Shown: positions 1-11,932, numbered from the stretch's first letter. The stretch: 64,000 bases of DNA from Erinaceus europaeus (GCF_950295315.1 NC_080171.1:110890378-110954377); one strand, 5' to 3'. Numbers and translations: made by a program. Notes: generated by a model from the letters alone, not told the origin.

Positions 1-76
1 GATTGAACCTGGGACTTTGGAACCTCAGGCATGAGAGTCTCTTTGCATCACCGTTATGCTATCTACCCCTGACCTA
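1..76 (-). mobile_element. SINE-d fragment, cut by window start
   Basis: Begins in gattgaacctgggactttgg and runs through the catgagagtct block to the gctatctacccc end, the reverse complement of an old tRNA-derived SINE head. The 3' part lies before the window. Confidence 0.75.
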
Positions 77-229
77 CAGTATTCAGTATATGGTATTTTC
101 TTTTATTTTTTCCCTTATTCAAGTCGGTTTATTAATTGTGCGTTTTCTTTACCTTGGGAATTAGTTTATTTTTATTCTTAACAGTGAGTTTACTCTACTT
201 TTATGTGAACTTTACCTATTTGTTATTCT

Positions 230-476
230 TTTTTTTTTTTTCTTGCCACCAGGTTATCACTGGACAAACCTAGTACTTCTGGAGGTTATTCCCTCTGTCC
301 TTTTGTTAATAGAGACAGAGAAAAGTTAAAAAGAAAGGGGCAGATAGAAAAGAAGAGCAAGAGAGACACCTGCAGCACTGCTTCACTGCTGGGAAGCTTC
401 CTTCTCTGCAAGTGGAAACCAGTGGCTTTCACCCAGGTCGTTGTGTTTGCTAAGTTACATGTGGAGCCCCTTTGCC
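230..476 (-). mobile_element. SINE-c, degenerate
   Basis: Poly-T at the left, then a degraded copy of the extra 3' unit (ccaccaggttatcactgg), the gagacacctgcagcactgct core and an end in gagcccctttgcc. Many substitutions point to an older copy. Confidence 0.7.
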
Positions 477-480
477 TTTT

Positions 481-1155
481 ATTTTTCATATAGCAGTTTT
501 TATTGTTGTCTTTTAGATATGCATTTTAGTTTTCATATAGTTTTTCTATATACATATTTTTAAATGTTATGGGGAAATTGTTGCTTTACAAAACTGTTGC
601 CAGAGAGGTATAGTTCACATTTTCCCAAGGTTTATTTAGTAGTTAACTTAAGAATCACTTCACATCATTTGTATATTGTATTTTAGTTTCCAAGTTATTT
701 TTGATATTTCCTGTGTTCTATTGATAATTCTCAGTTTCGTTTTAACCTATTTATATTCAAACCTGGTGTTTCTGTAGTACTGCTTTTAGGAAGTGATAGC
801 AGTTTCATTTTGTGTAATAAATGCATTGACCAATTTTTGTAAATAAGCCTGTGGCCTTTGCAGATGAAGTAACCTTTTGTTTATGGGGTTGAGACATAGT
901 TTAAATATTAGTTTTAATTTTTGTCTATTTGCCAGATTGGAGAGGAGTATCTTAATGTATTTACTAATTTTTTTTTTACCAGATTTCTGACATAGATTTC
1001 AATTACATATTTTTGTCATACTTAGAAAAACCATACATGTCTTCATGATGGCATAGAGTACTTCATTAATATAATATGCCACTATTTTTACACTAAGTGG
1101 TTTTTGTTTCGAAAAGTCAGGGTATCACTTCAGTACATGTGCCATCTTTTACAAT
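481..1155. other. Unique intronic sequence
   Basis: AT-rich; no repeat, exon or RNA signal recognised. Confidence 0.6.
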
Positions 1156-1159
1156 ATTT

Positions 1160-1374
1160 TATTTTAATTAATTAATTAATTTATTTATTTTAGGTAGAGA
1201 CAGAAATTGAAAAGGAAGGTAGGAAGAGATAGAAAGGGAGTGAGAGAGACACCTGTAGCATTACTTCATCGCTCATAAAGCTTCCTCCCTGCAGGTGGGG
1301 ACCAGGGGCTTCAATCTGGGTTCTTGTGCACAGTGATGGGTGCTCTCAACCATGTGCACCACCACCCAGCCCCT
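1160..1374 (-). mobile_element. SINE-a
   Basis: ATTA/TTTA-rich tail at left, gagagacacctgtagcatta core, ccctgcaggtggggaccagg and an end in accacccagcccc. It is antisense to AUH. Confidence 0.85.
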
Positions 1375-1404
1375 AAATGTTTTTTTTTTTTTACCCTTCA
1401 AATT

Positions 1405-1692
1405 CCAACACTTTACTCACTGCAACAACTCACAGACTAGTGGAATAGAATTGAGAACCCAGAAATGAGCTCCCATGCCTGTGAACATCTAGTGTTTGAC
1501 AAGGGGGCTCAAAACATTAAATGAACAAAGGGGAGCCTCTTCATCAGATGGTTTTTGGGAGAATTGGGTTTAAACATGTAAAAGAATGAAACTGAACTAT
1601 GCTATTTCATCAAACAAACAAATTCTAAGGGAGTCAAAAGACTGGCTGTTAGACCAGGAAATCAAATATTTAGAGGAAACATTGGCAGAACC
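1405..1692 (+). mobile_element. Old L1 ORF2 fragment
   Basis: Sense-strand similarity to the 3' half of mammalian L1 ORF2: the gaattgagaacccagaaatg block, then the stretch equivalent to 'tctttgacaaagg' and a later 'catgtaaaagaatgaaac' block. The frame is broken by changes. Confidence 0.65.
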
Positions 1693-1787
1693 CCCTCCCT
1701 CCCTCTCTCAGTCACCTTCTCCCTTTTTCTCTCTTCCCCTCTCTTGCTGTTTCTGTTTCGGTTTCTCTTTCTTTCTCTCTATTTCCC

Positions 1788-1903
1788 TTTCTTTTGGATA
1801 AAGACATAGAGAAATTGAAAGAAGTGAGGACCAGGGGCATGAGCCTGGATTCTTGTACACTATAATGTATATGCTCTACGAGGTGCGCCATGATCTGGCC
1901 CCC
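1788..1903 (-). mobile_element. Truncated old SINE-a
   Basis: gataaagacatagagaaattg, then gaccaggggcatgagcctgg and an end in gatctggccccc. The central core is deleted. The preceding 1695-1787 is pyrimidine-rich. Confidence 0.6.
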
Positions 1904-1924
1904 AGCAGGACTCTTGCTTTAAAA

Positions 1925-2092
1925 ATATTTTATAAGTGAATTGATACTGATTTACAAAATTATAAGATAACAGGGGTATAATTCTGTACTGTTCCCACCA
2001 CCAGAGTTCTGTGTCCCCATTCCCTCCACTGGAAGCTGTTTAATTCTCCTAAGATCAGAGATTGGGTTGACTATTATTTCTGTAACTATCTA

Positions 2093-2137
<45 letters not shown>

Positions 2138-2420
2138 TCTCCCCCCCTTTTAAATGGTCCTGCCTTCTTTTCTTTGCTAAGTCATACCTACTATTACTGA
2201 GTGTCCTCTCCTCCCCCCTTTTTTTCCTCTTCTCTCTGTGGGTTCTCATAGAATTAGAATTCAGAGCCATCTTCCCCTAACATTTACCCCTCTGGGAGTA
2301 TGGACCACAATTCTTTATGGGATGCAGAAGGTAGAAGGTCTGGCTTCTGTAATTGCTTCTCCACTGGACATGGGCGTTAGCAGGTCAATTCATACCCCCA
2401 GCCTGCTTCTATCTTTCCCT
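1925..2420 (-). mobile_element. U element copy with internal TG repeat
   Basis: Carries the family landmarks in order: ataagataacaggggtataa, cccaccaccagagttctgtg, gggagtatggaccacaattc, gcagaaggtagaaggtctgg, then ggcttctgtaattgcttctc. A (TG)n tract sits inside at 2095-2135. Confidence 0.7.
2095..2135. repeat. (TG)n microsatellite
   Basis: About 20 TG units inside a U element. Confidence 0.97.
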
Positions 2421-2550
2421 TGTGCCCTAAATATTTTTTTACCTTAAAATTTCTCACCTTGTTGTGATACATGAGCAATTGATTTATTGTATTATCATTT
2501 GCTCGATGTATCTGATCCAGCATTTTATTTTGTACCTTTTTAATTGCTTT

Positions 2551-2605
<55 letters not shown>
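2551..2605. repeat. (TG)n microsatellite
   Basis: About 27 uninterrupted TG units in unique sequence. Confidence 0.97.
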
Positions 2606-2608
<3 letters not shown>

Positions 2609-3700
2609 CATTTTGCAGTTCACAGATGTTATGTAGTGCATTCTTCTAAGAGGCAGTTTCATCCCCCTTTCACATTGTTCACTGCAGCCAAGTAACCAGT
2701 AGTAAATATGCTTCATAGGATATTTCTTTGAGGTTTTTTTTTTTTCTTGTGCTTTATCCAGCCGTTGTGCTTGATTCCTTTATGCATGCACATGTGTGTG
2801 TGTATTGTGTTAGGTTTGTCTTACTATAGTACTATGCAATTGACTTAGAATTTATATGCACATATGATAGAAAGATAAATTTGTGAAATTTTTGTGTTTT
2901 ATCACTAGTATTTTTATTTGAATATTGCATGGGTAAAGTCACTCATTATCTTTCTTTCTCAAAAATAAAGTTGGTCCACTGGTGTGGTATAATTGCCAAC
3001 CCCGGGCAATCTTAAGATGTTGCAAATAATATATTCAGTTCTAATGATTCCTAAATTTTCTGAGTTTTGGACATACAATTATAATGAGATTAGCATTACT
3101 TATGGTGGTACATAAAGGACATTTATCTTTGAGATTGGCTCTGGCTGTTATTTTTGCCCTTGCATGAAAAAAAAAAAAAAAACTAGGCTTTTTGAAAGCC
3201 TGAAGCTGTGCTTTAGGAAGCTATTTTGGTACTAGTCTCAAAGGACAGATTGCTATTTCTTCCTCACCCTAGTGAAACTAGGTCACTGGCTTTTGGCACA
3301 TCTCCATGATGTCAGATCTATTTGATGTTCGAGTAGGCTGTCTAGAAATAGTGATACAATGTCAGCAAGGCCAGTTTTCATTTCATAAACATAATCTCCA
3401 GTGCCCTGCAATCAATTTATTTCTTGACCTGTTAATTACACTTGGTCACGAGCATTTCAGAATCAGGAAGTGTCTAGAAGCAGTTGTACTCACCCCATTA
3501 AATGATAAGTTAAGGGATTTCTGTCAGTGTGGGGGTTTGGTCTAGATAGTTGATATCTTGTGAAAACCAGGGAACTACTTACTAGGTAAACTTTCACCTA
3601 ATGTCGCTACAGTATTTGCTGACTCAAGTGGTTGAAAGTACTTAGTTCCGATGTATTTTTGAATTCCCTTTCATGATGACTGACTGTAAACATGCTCATA
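2606..3700. other. Unique intronic sequence
   Basis: A-run of about 17 at 3166-3182; otherwise nothing recognised. A short open frame at 3306-3545 has no motif and no splice context, and I do not call it. Confidence 0.55.
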
Positions 3701-3701
3701 G

Positions 3702-3890
3702 AAGTTCACCTTCTGCATCCCACAATGACCTTGGGTCCATACTCCCAGAGGGTTAAAGAATAGGAAAGCTATCAGGGGAGGGGATGGGATACAGAGTTCT
3801 GGTGGTGGGAGTTATGTGAAGTTGTACTCCTCTTATCCTATAGTTTAGTCAGTGTTTCCTTTTTATAAATTAAAAAAAAAAATTTTCCTG
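3702..3890 (+). mobile_element. U element 3' end
   Basis: Reads caccttctgcatcccacaat, ccatactcccagaggg, ggaaagctatcaggggaggg, then ttatcctata and an A-rich tail: the family's 3' terminus in sense orientation. Confidence 0.75.
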
Positions 3891-4069
3891 TTCTATCCCA
3901 GTCATAAGTTAAGTACTTAAAACTAGGGAATAGCCATAGAGCTTCTCTAAAAATTAATTACCTATGAGGCTAAGACTGATATATGAAGATTTAACTACTT
4001 TGAATCAGCTCAGATTCCAAAAAGGATCAAGAAAATACAGACCATAAAAACCATTCACCTAAATGAGTA

Positions 4070-4300
4070 TATGAGTCCTGGAGTCAGGCTGCACAGGTCT
4101 GAATATATCCTCTGTGGCTTTGAGAAAGTGACCTGCTTCTCTGTGTTTCAGACTCCCAGTCCACAGAATATCATAGTAGTCACATGTATTTTCTAACAGA
4201 ATTGTGAGAATGTACGGAAATGTACATGCTTTAAAAAGGTGGCCAATGCACAAGGACCCCGGTTCGAGAATTAGTGCTTTATAAAAGCTTAAATACATAG
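4070..4300 (+). mobile_element. MIR remnant
   Basis: Shows the MIR-like order gagtcctggagtcaggctgc, ctgtggctttgagaaagtga, gtgtttcagactcccagt and a final aatgtacatgctttaaa. Highly diverged, as expected for an ancient mammalian SINE. Confidence 0.6.
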
Positions 4301-5190
4301 TCTATTAAATGTGGACCATATGTTTGTTATCCTAATAGCTATTTTAGTTGTCAAACCATACACAAAGAATGCAATGCGTGGAAGCACCAGGTTTAAGAAT
4401 AGCATCACCTCAGGGTTACTGCTGTGATGTTCTTTATTCAGTAGACGCGAGCATTGCACATCGGATACTCATCTATCTCCTAAAGCCTGAGGAGTAGAAA
4501 CTAGCTTAGTATTTAATTGTTTTGTATTTCATTATGAAAAAAAAATGAATGTATTTTACTATGCAGGAAGAGGGCATGTCATTTGTCGAAGTGATTATCA
4601 TGGGAAAAATGTGACAGAACATTGGAGATTCTTACCTATGCCTTCCACCAAATGCCTTATGATTGAATATTTATTTTTGTCAGTGTGAAGACTAAAGAAA
4701 AACTAAGCAGAAACAATCTTAATATCTTGTTGATTACATTCCAGAAAGGGGAAAAAAAAAAAAGAAAGAAATGGCAGAACATTAAGCCTGAATGCCATTT
4801 GCTATAATTACCCTGTGTGAAATAGAGCTGGTAGCTGTCAAGCTTTGATTGAAATTTTCTGAAGGTTAGCACCAGCTGCATGCATTAATTGTCTCTGTGA
4901 GCAAATGCACATACTGGAGCCATTTGGAAGCATACTCTTTCATATTTAATTTGTTCTGAAGGATTTTATGATTGGCTTCAGATGATTGCTGCTGGAAGTT
5001 CAGATTTATTATTTTTTTGCATTATTTGCAGCAAACAAACAAACAGAAATTTGTTTAGCTAAATCCCAAGTACCTCTACTAAGTCATATTTTCATTTTTT
5101 GTAATACTGAATATTTGAGGGAGAAGAACTTATAAACATTATCTTAAAGAAGTCTGTTGACAGTTGGGAGAGTCCATAAGCAAAAATGAA
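4301..5190. other. Unique intronic sequence
   Basis: No repeat or exon recognised; includes a short A-run near 4752. Confidence 0.55.
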
Positions 5191-5194
5191 AATG

Positions 5195-5745
5195 CCTTTA
5201 TTAACCAGCAATACTACTCTTAGGCATATGTTCAAAATGCTGATTTGAAGGGACATATACATCCTTATGTTTGTAGCTGCATCATTCACAATAGCCAAGG
5301 AGTGGAAGCAACAGAAATGCCCACTGACAGATAATGGAATAAAGAAGTTAGTTATGGGGTAGATAGTCAATAGAATACTAAACTAGACTATTTTTAGTCT
5401 TCAAACTAAAAATAGGTCATACTGTATCCTTTGGGACAAATGGATGAAAAATGGAGGTGATAATGCTTAGTGAAGTAAGTAAAGAGATAAAAGACAACTA
5501 CTAGATGGTTTCATACGTGGAATATAGAGAATCAAAACACACGAACTTGCAAAAGAGAAAAGAAAAAAGCAAGTAGCTAAGCCATCTCTAAAATTTCGTG
5601 AGAACCATGGTGCCTATTGTTCGGTGGGTGGGTTTTAGAGAACTTGAGTGGTGGGTGAGGTATGAACTTTACATCTGTAATCTTACAGTCTTGTAAACCA
5701 CTGTTCAATCACCCATAAAATTTTCTTTAAAAAGAAATATTTTGA
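5195..5745 (+). mobile_element. Old L1 3' end
   Basis: Contains the typical L1 3' blocks: cattcacaatagccaaggag, gcaacagaaatgcccactga, aatggaataaagaagttag, then taatgcttagtgaagtaagt and an A-rich end. Diverged and non-coding. Confidence 0.75.
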
Positions 5746-6490
5746 AACACATTTCCAACAGAGATTTATATATTTGGCCTTTTGGAACTATTGTTTCTTT
5801 CTTTCTAGATATGCGCGTTACATTCACACACTAGTATTTTATTTACTTGCCACAAAGGTTATTGTTGAGATTCAATGTCTACATGACTTTACTGTTCCCA
5901 ACAACCTTTTTTTTTTCTTTATTGTTTTCTTTCTGTTTGGATATATATATATGCTTCTAGTAAAATATTAGTCAAAATGCTTCTAACATTACACAGTCAG
6001 TTGTTGGCAGTCACAGACTCTATTACAGAGAGACATTACCTGCTCTTCCCACACTGACCCTACCAGTTGATCTTTTTCTCTTTGGACTTAGCTTTGGAAG
6101 ATAACAGTTTGTACAGATCTAGATTACAAGCCTTAAAAGGATTTGAAGAGTTTTTCCTCTCTGCTGAGTTGTATGTAAATTTTTTAGGAATGTTTTTGAG
6201 TGCCCTACAATTTAAATTCAGGTTATTGAATTGCTTGTGTTATAAAGGGGCAAGTGAAATGAAATGCCTCTTCCACCAAATTTTTATATCACATTAAAAA
6301 AAAAAAAGCAAGCAAAATAAAAACCTCATTTTTTCCCTCTTGTAATTTTAAGTGACTATCCCAAGGTTTGAAGTATATAAGTTAGCTAGGAGAATTACAT
6401 TTTAAAAATTGTTCATATATGATGATGTAGTTTTTATCATTGAAGGTATTTGTTCCCTACCAAAATTAAACTATCACTAAAAGAATTTTA
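5746..6490. other. Unique sequence with an old diverged repeat
   Basis: 6280-6420 resembles 7196-7315 at moderate identity (ttttt-atatca, AAAGCAA-rich, then tcttaagt-like blocks). No gene signal is seen. Confidence 0.5.
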
Positions 6491-6494
6491 AAAA

Positions 6495-6658
6495 AGTATG
6501 TATTTATTTTTAATGAGAGAAAGGTACACAGGGAGAGTTACCAAAGCACTGCCCAGCTCTGGCTTATGGTGGGGCTGGGGATTGAACCTGGGACTTTGGA
6601 GCCTCAGGAATGAAAGCCTTTTGTACAACCATTAGGCTGCCTTCCCAGCCCCTGGAAG
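6495..6658 (-). mobile_element. SINE-d
   Basis: TTTA tail at left, caaagcactgcccagctctg, gattgaacctgggactttgg, and the terminal 'cattaggctgccttcccagc'. Confidence 0.8.
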
Positions 6659-7227
6659 AATTTTGTAGTGAAAAGAAATTGCAGCCCCCCCCAATCTGAG
6701 CATGAACTAGTGAAATGGAAAATTTGAGCATTTATATTTAGATCTATTACTACGTGGTTTTTGTATTAGGTCACTCTGACTAGCACATCTTGCATCTGGC
6801 TTTCTCCGCAGTTTAGCAATTCACTAAGTAATCTTTTATTCCTGGGGGGTGCAGGGAGAGAGAGAGAGATAGTTTAACAGAACAACAGCCTCTAAGACTT
6901 TTGGAAAAGGTTACTTAGCTAAATCTTATCACCGCAGTTGGAGAAACCTGGTGGAAAATTGTCAGATGAGCATCCTGCTTTACATCATACATTATGGGAA
7001 TGTTCCTGTTCTCTGTTTAAGTATTGTGTTATGTGCTATGGTATCTTGGAATATTGATCAACTTATCATAACTGAGTATGTATGGTTTTACCTCATAACA
7101 AGCCAGTAAAATAGTGGCAGCTGATTTATTAGTATAAAAAATAAGCATTTAGTATATATGTAAATGTTTTTCTCTCAGAGAACATATATAAATTTTTATA
7201 TCATGTATTTTTATAAAAAGCAAAAGA

Positions 7228-7370
7228 CCTTCATTTTTCCTCTTATATTTTTAATTGACTGTCTTAAGTTTTAAGTATAAGGTAACTGCAAGCATTGCAT
7301 TTTAACATTTGCTCCTCTAGAATGAGCAAGTACACAGAGAGCACACACTTATTCACAGGTTGCAGACTTT
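7228..7370. repeat. 143-bp direct repeat, left copy
   Basis: Starts ccttcatttttcctc and ends ttgcagacttt. Compared base by base with 7979-8121, I find no difference. It abuts the poly-T of the L1 insertion, so it is read as a very long target-site duplication. Confidence 0.95.
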
Positions 7371-7978
7371 TTTTTTTTTTTTTTTTTTTTATACAACCCC
7401 CACTATTTCATTCATCATTTTTCATGGACCTGTATTCTCCCCACCCACCCACCCACCCACCCCAGAGTCTTTTACTTTGGTGTAATACTCCAATTCCATT
7501 TCAGGTTCGACTTGTGTTTTCTTTTCTAATCTTGTTTTTCAACTTCGGCCTGAGAGTGAGATCATCCCATATTCATCCTTCTGTTTCTGACTTATTTCAC
7601 TCAACATGATTTTTTCAAGGTCCATCCAAGATCGGCTGAAAACGGTGAAGTCACCATTTTTTACAGCTGAGTAGTATTCCATTGTGTATATATACCACAG
7701 CTTGCTCAGCCACTCATCTGTTGTTGGACACCTGGGTTGCTTCCAGGTTTTGGCTATTACAAATTGTGCTGCCAAGAACATATGTGTACACAGATCTTTT
7801 TGGATGGATGTGTTGGGTTCCTTAGGATATATCCCCAGGAGGGGAATTGCAGGGTCATAGGGTAGGTCCATTTCTAGCCTTCTGAGAGTTCTCCAGACTG
7901 TTCTCCACAGGGGTTGGACCAATTTACATTCCCACCAGCAGTGTAGGAGGGTTCCTTTGACCCCACACCCTTCACAGG
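7371..7978 (-). mobile_element. Young 5'-truncated L1 (ORF2 C-terminus and 3' UTR)
   Basis: On the minus strand, an open frame (7985-7539, its first codons borrowed from the flanking repeat) gives L1 ORF2 C-terminal motifs: [43 protein letters not shown] short 3' UTR with a CCCA repeat (7441-7463) and a poly-A tail (poly-T at 7371-7390 on +) follow. About 608 bp survive of a full-length element of 6 kb or more, so it has no reverse transcriptase or endonuclease domain. The intact frame and identical flanks indicate recent insertion. Confidence 0.93.
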
Positions 7979-8121
7979 CCTTCATTTTTCCTCTTATATT
8001 TTTAATTGACTGTCTTAAGTTTTAAGTATAAGGTAACTGCAAGCATTGCATTTTAACATTTGCTCCTCTAGAATGAGCAAGTACACAGAGAGCACACACT
8101 TATTCACAGGTTGCAGACTTT
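7979..8121. repeat. 143-bp direct repeat, right copy
   Basis: Identical to 7228-7370 and followed by an A-run. The junction cttt|aaaa fits the L1 endonuclease nick consensus on the + strand. Confidence 0.95.
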
Positions 8122-8127
8122 AAAAAA

Positions 8128-8395
8128 AAAAAATCAGTGATCTAATAATGATTAACAAGATTGTAAGATAACAGGGGTGCAATTCCATATACTTCCCACT
8201 ACCAGAGTTCCGTATCCCATGCCTCTTTGTTATCCCTCCGGGAGTATGAACTAAAGATCTTTATGGGGTGCAGAAGGTGGGAGGTCTGGCTTCTGTAATT
8301 GCTTCTCCGCTGAACATGGACGTTGGCAGGTCGATCCATACTCCTGGCCTATTTCTATCTTTCCCTAGTGGGGTAGGGCTCTGGGGAAGAAGACA
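8128..8395 (-). mobile_element. U element copy
   Basis: Landmarks ataacaggggtgcaattcc, actaccagagttccgtatcc, gtgcagaaggtgggaggtct and ggtcgatccatactcc, in the order seen in the other copies. Confidence 0.75.
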
Positions 8396-8559
8396 TTAGT
8401 GAGACATTAGTGAGATCATCTTGCAGATACTTTAAATTTTATGCTTTTCCCAACACAGGGATGAATTTTAGGGTGATTTATTCTGACCCAAAGGATGTTT
8501 TCATCATAGAAGCACTACATTGAATGATATGCCTATAGGACAGTGCTTTAGCCTACTTA

Positions 8560-8962
8560 ACTTTTTATGTGGTGCTAGGGATTGAACACTGGACCTCAAT
8601 AAAATACTCTATTGCAGAATCACACACCTAGCCAAGATTTCTGTTTTATTTATTTATGAGAGCTAGACAGACAGATTGTCCAAAACATTATTTCATCACC
8701 CACAGGGTTCTATTCATTTTGTCTCTGTCATATGATGCAGAGGATTGAACACAGAGCCATTCTGGGTGTGCTGTCCACCTCCCTGTCCCTACATGCTAAT
8801 TTAATTTGAGTGTTTTTATTTTACTTTATTGTATTTCATTTTATTCACCAGAACACAGCCCTGCTGTGGCTTACAGTGTTGCTAGAGATTGAATTTAGGA
8901 CCTTTGGTGCCTCTGGCATGAAAATTTTTTTGTATTACCATTATGCTATTTCTCTAGCTCAG
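8560..8962 (-). mobile_element. Cluster of three old SINE-d/e-like copies
   Basis: Three degraded blocks each with a 'gattgaac' core: about 8560-8635, 8640-8790 and 8803-8962. The last keeps the tggcatgaaaat block and the ccattatgctatttctct end. Confidence 0.6.
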
Positions 8963-9690
8963 ACGAGGCACTTCTTGCTTGAAAATATAAGAGAAAGTGT
9001 CTATAAGTGTAAACTTTCAGTAGTAGGTTGTGACTGATTCGGGAACATAATTGAAAGAAGGAAATGGACTGCATCTGGTTCAGTCTTCTTTTTACCTTCC
9101 TGGAGAGCATCCTCATGTCTTTCTGGAGCTGACACTGACCAACAAAAGCTTTAGGTAGCTGAAACAATTAGCAGGGCAGATCTGCATGTCAAGGAATAGA
9201 GTTAAAGTGAGATATGTGCTATCTATAATTGGAGAGGCCTATATCAGCCAAACTGCAGGGTTGACCCTCTAATAAATGATGTGGAAAAAGGAGAGGGAGT
9301 GATAATCTTAGGGGAAGAAAAGTTTGACAGAGTATAGAAAAGAGACCAGCATGAGAGGTGGGCTGGAGTTGTTCAGTGGAATTTTACACTTGTGAAGTTA
9401 TGTTGTCTTTCTGGCGTACACAGATCATACACTGATGATTAGAATGCCTGGATATATAGTAGAGATATGGTTTGTTCCTAAGTATCTTTGTGCTTCTCAA
9501 ACTTTACACCAAATCACAGCTAGAAGGGAACCCCTCCATACAGGGTGACAATGTGCTCTACTGTATGCAATGTTTCGTCCAGCCTGTGCAATATTTATAT
9601 TAAAGAGGATGGAGGTCCTGTTTTGTTAATTGGTGAGAAAGACTGTGTTCCCTGAGCCTGTGGCTTCACATGTATCTAGAGACATAAGAA

Positions 9691-9741
<51 letters not shown>

Positions 9742-10840
9742 CCTACACGCATACCTAGCTCTTAGGTATCTCTTGAAGATACACTGACTGTGTGAGGCCC
9801 ATGTTTCCTTCTGGGCATTGTTCTCTGAAATCCTGTGTAACTTACACAGTAAAGAAATTTTGACCTGATTACAAAATCAAATCCTATGACACATTCACTC
9901 TTACCAAATTGTTTCTGGATGTTGTGTAATTATCATTCATATAAACCCCCAAAGAGGACTTTGTTCAACAAAGTTTGTTCTTGTAGAGAACACAAATAAT
10001 ACATTTTTTACTTGCTTAAAATATTCTTGAAAGTTAGTCATCAGAACTTGACATTCCACTACACTGTTGTCTCTATTTTTATGTGTGATTATAACTTTCC
10101 ATCATAGGTTTTAAAATTATTAAGACTTTGGGGCACTGAGCATTGTTATTTGTCATCTTCCCACCATACCTACAAAGTGGAGGTATAGGTTGTAAGAGAA
10201 AAAAGAAAAAAGGTAGAATTATTCACCAGTAAGTAAGAAAGCAAAGGGTTCACGTCACCAGCAAATAGCTGTTTTTTGTTTGCTTATTTTCTGTAATATA
10301 TTAAGAGTTAGATTGAAGAGCTGTAACCTAAAAGAGGTCTCTAGGAAGTGTGAGTCAGTCTTTCCAGAGAATCTTTGGAAGTGAGGGAGGGCTCAAGATC
10401 AGCAGCTGTTTGAGAGAGAATAACTTAGATCTAAGGTTTCTCAAATCTGGGTACAATTGAAGGGCTGTTGATAGAATTGTAGTATGGCTCAGTCCCCTCC
10501 TTACTCTCTTTGTCCAAAGCACACACACACATGCTCATATTTGAAGTATAGGCAGCTGGCATGTAATCTCAGGCAAAATAGTCCAAAAATGATCCTTCTT
10601 TAGACAATTTAATTTAGACATGAAAAGCCCTCTTCATTCTATGGGGTCTACAGATAACATCCTTTTTTGTTCATGGCAAGTAAAGCCTGCCGATGTGGGT
10701 TGTTAAACAGTTCAGAATTTTGAACTGGAAGAGTAGGCTTCCTTAAAATAAACCAGCAGACACAAGAGCAAAGAAGAATAGTTCCCAGTGCCCTATTTCT
10801 GTCTTAAATGGACAACTTATGAAAATTGACAGCATGCAAA
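8963..10840. other. Unique intronic sequence
   Basis: Apart from the CA repeat at 9695-9739, no repeat, exon or RNA gene was recognised. Confidence 0.55.
9695..9739. repeat. (CA)n microsatellite
   Basis: About 22 CA units. Confidence 0.97.
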
Positions 10841-11109
10841 GAAAAAAGAAAAATACTGGGCCGTAAGGAGTTAGTTCATGATGTATTATATTATATAGCT
10901 CCTTGATTTATAAGTCTGTTATTGTCACTGCTGTACAATTTTATATTTCTCCATGATAGGTTTCAGCACATCACATTCTACAACAATTTGCCATCTCTCT
11001 CCACTGCAGGACCCTGAGTCCTTAACTCACTTTAAGTCTCCTGCTCTCCCCCCCACATACACACACATCCTTAAGAGTCCTTGAACCAGCTACAGTATAT
11101 ATTAGCTAG

Positions 11110-11285
11110 TTTCACGTGTGTTTCCCTTTCTTTGTTAAGTCCCATCTATGAGTAGAACCTCCAGTGCTTGTCTTCCTCTTTATGATTTACTTCACCGAAC
11201 ATGATTCTCTCAAGTCCCATCCAAGTTGTAGTAAAGGGATTTCGTCTTTTCTTACAGCGGAGTACTACTCCGTTGTGTGTGCACA
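11110..11285 (-). mobile_element. L1 3' end fragment
   Basis: Reverse-strand L1 landmarks: 'tcccatctatgagtagaacc', 'accgaacatgattctctcaa', 'catccaagttgtagtaaagg' and 'gcggagtactactccgttgt'. Truncated on the right by a SINE. Confidence 0.75.
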
Positions 11286-11290
11286 TGCAC

Positions 11291-11624
11291 ACACCTATTG
11301 AGATTATTACTATTTTGCCTCCAGGGTTATTGTTGGGTCTGGGTGCCTGTACTACGAATCCACTGCCATTTTTCCCGTTGTGTTGCCCTTGATGTTGTCC
11401 TTGCCATTCATGTTGTTGTTGGATGGGACAGAGAGAAATGGAGAGAGGAGGGGAAGACAAAGAGGGGGAGAGAAAGATAGACACCTGCAGACCTACTTCA
11501 CCTCCTGTGAAGTGACTCCCCTGCAGGTGGGGAGCCGGGGGCTCAAATTGGGATCCTTTTGCCGGTCCTTGAGCTTTGCGCCATGTGCACTTAACCCACT
11601 GCGCCACCACCCGACCCCCTGATC
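11291..11624 (-). mobile_element. SINE-c
   Basis: Extra 3' unit first (cctccagggttattgttggg, ctacgaatccactgcc), then ggacagagagaaatggagag, gacacctgcagacctacttc, and a tRNA-like end cactgcgccaccacccgacc. Confidence 0.88.
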
Positions 11625-11639
11625 TTTCTTTTTTAATTT

Positions 11640-11932
11640 TAATTTTATTTATTTATTTATCTTCCCTTTTGTTGCCCTTGTTGTTTTTTATTGTTGTAGT
11701 TATTATTGTTGTTGTTATTGATGTCGTCATTTTTGGGTAGGACAGAGAGAAATGGAGAGAGGAGGGAAAGACAGAGGGGGAGAGAAAGATAGACACCTAC
11801 AGACCTGCTCCACTGCCTGTGAAGTGACTCCTCTGTAGATGGGGAGCCGGGGGCTCAAACCAGGATTCTTCTGTCTGTCATTGAGCTTTGCTCCATGTGT
11901 GCTTAACCCGCTGCGCTACCGCCCGATTCCTG
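11640..11932 (-). mobile_element. SINE-b
   Basis: TTTA and GTT-rich tail (complement of CAA units), gacagagagaaatggagaga, gtgaagtgactcctctgtag and an end in ctgcgctaccgcccgattcc. Flanked by similar 'ctttcttt' sequence that may be its target duplication. Confidence 0.88.

Noticed and set aside
3306..3545. 79-aa open frame beginning MMSDLFDVRVG
   Set aside because: No motif, no exon-like boundaries; not part of AUH as I know it.
7539..7985. 148-aa minus-strand frame with clear L1 ORF2 similarity as a host gene
   Set aside because: It is the C-terminal piece of a truncated L1; its initiating codon comes from flanking DNA and no catalytic domain is present.
11201..11622. Overlapping frames on both strands around 11.2-11.6 kb
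   Set aside because: All lie in an L1 end and a SINE-c copy.
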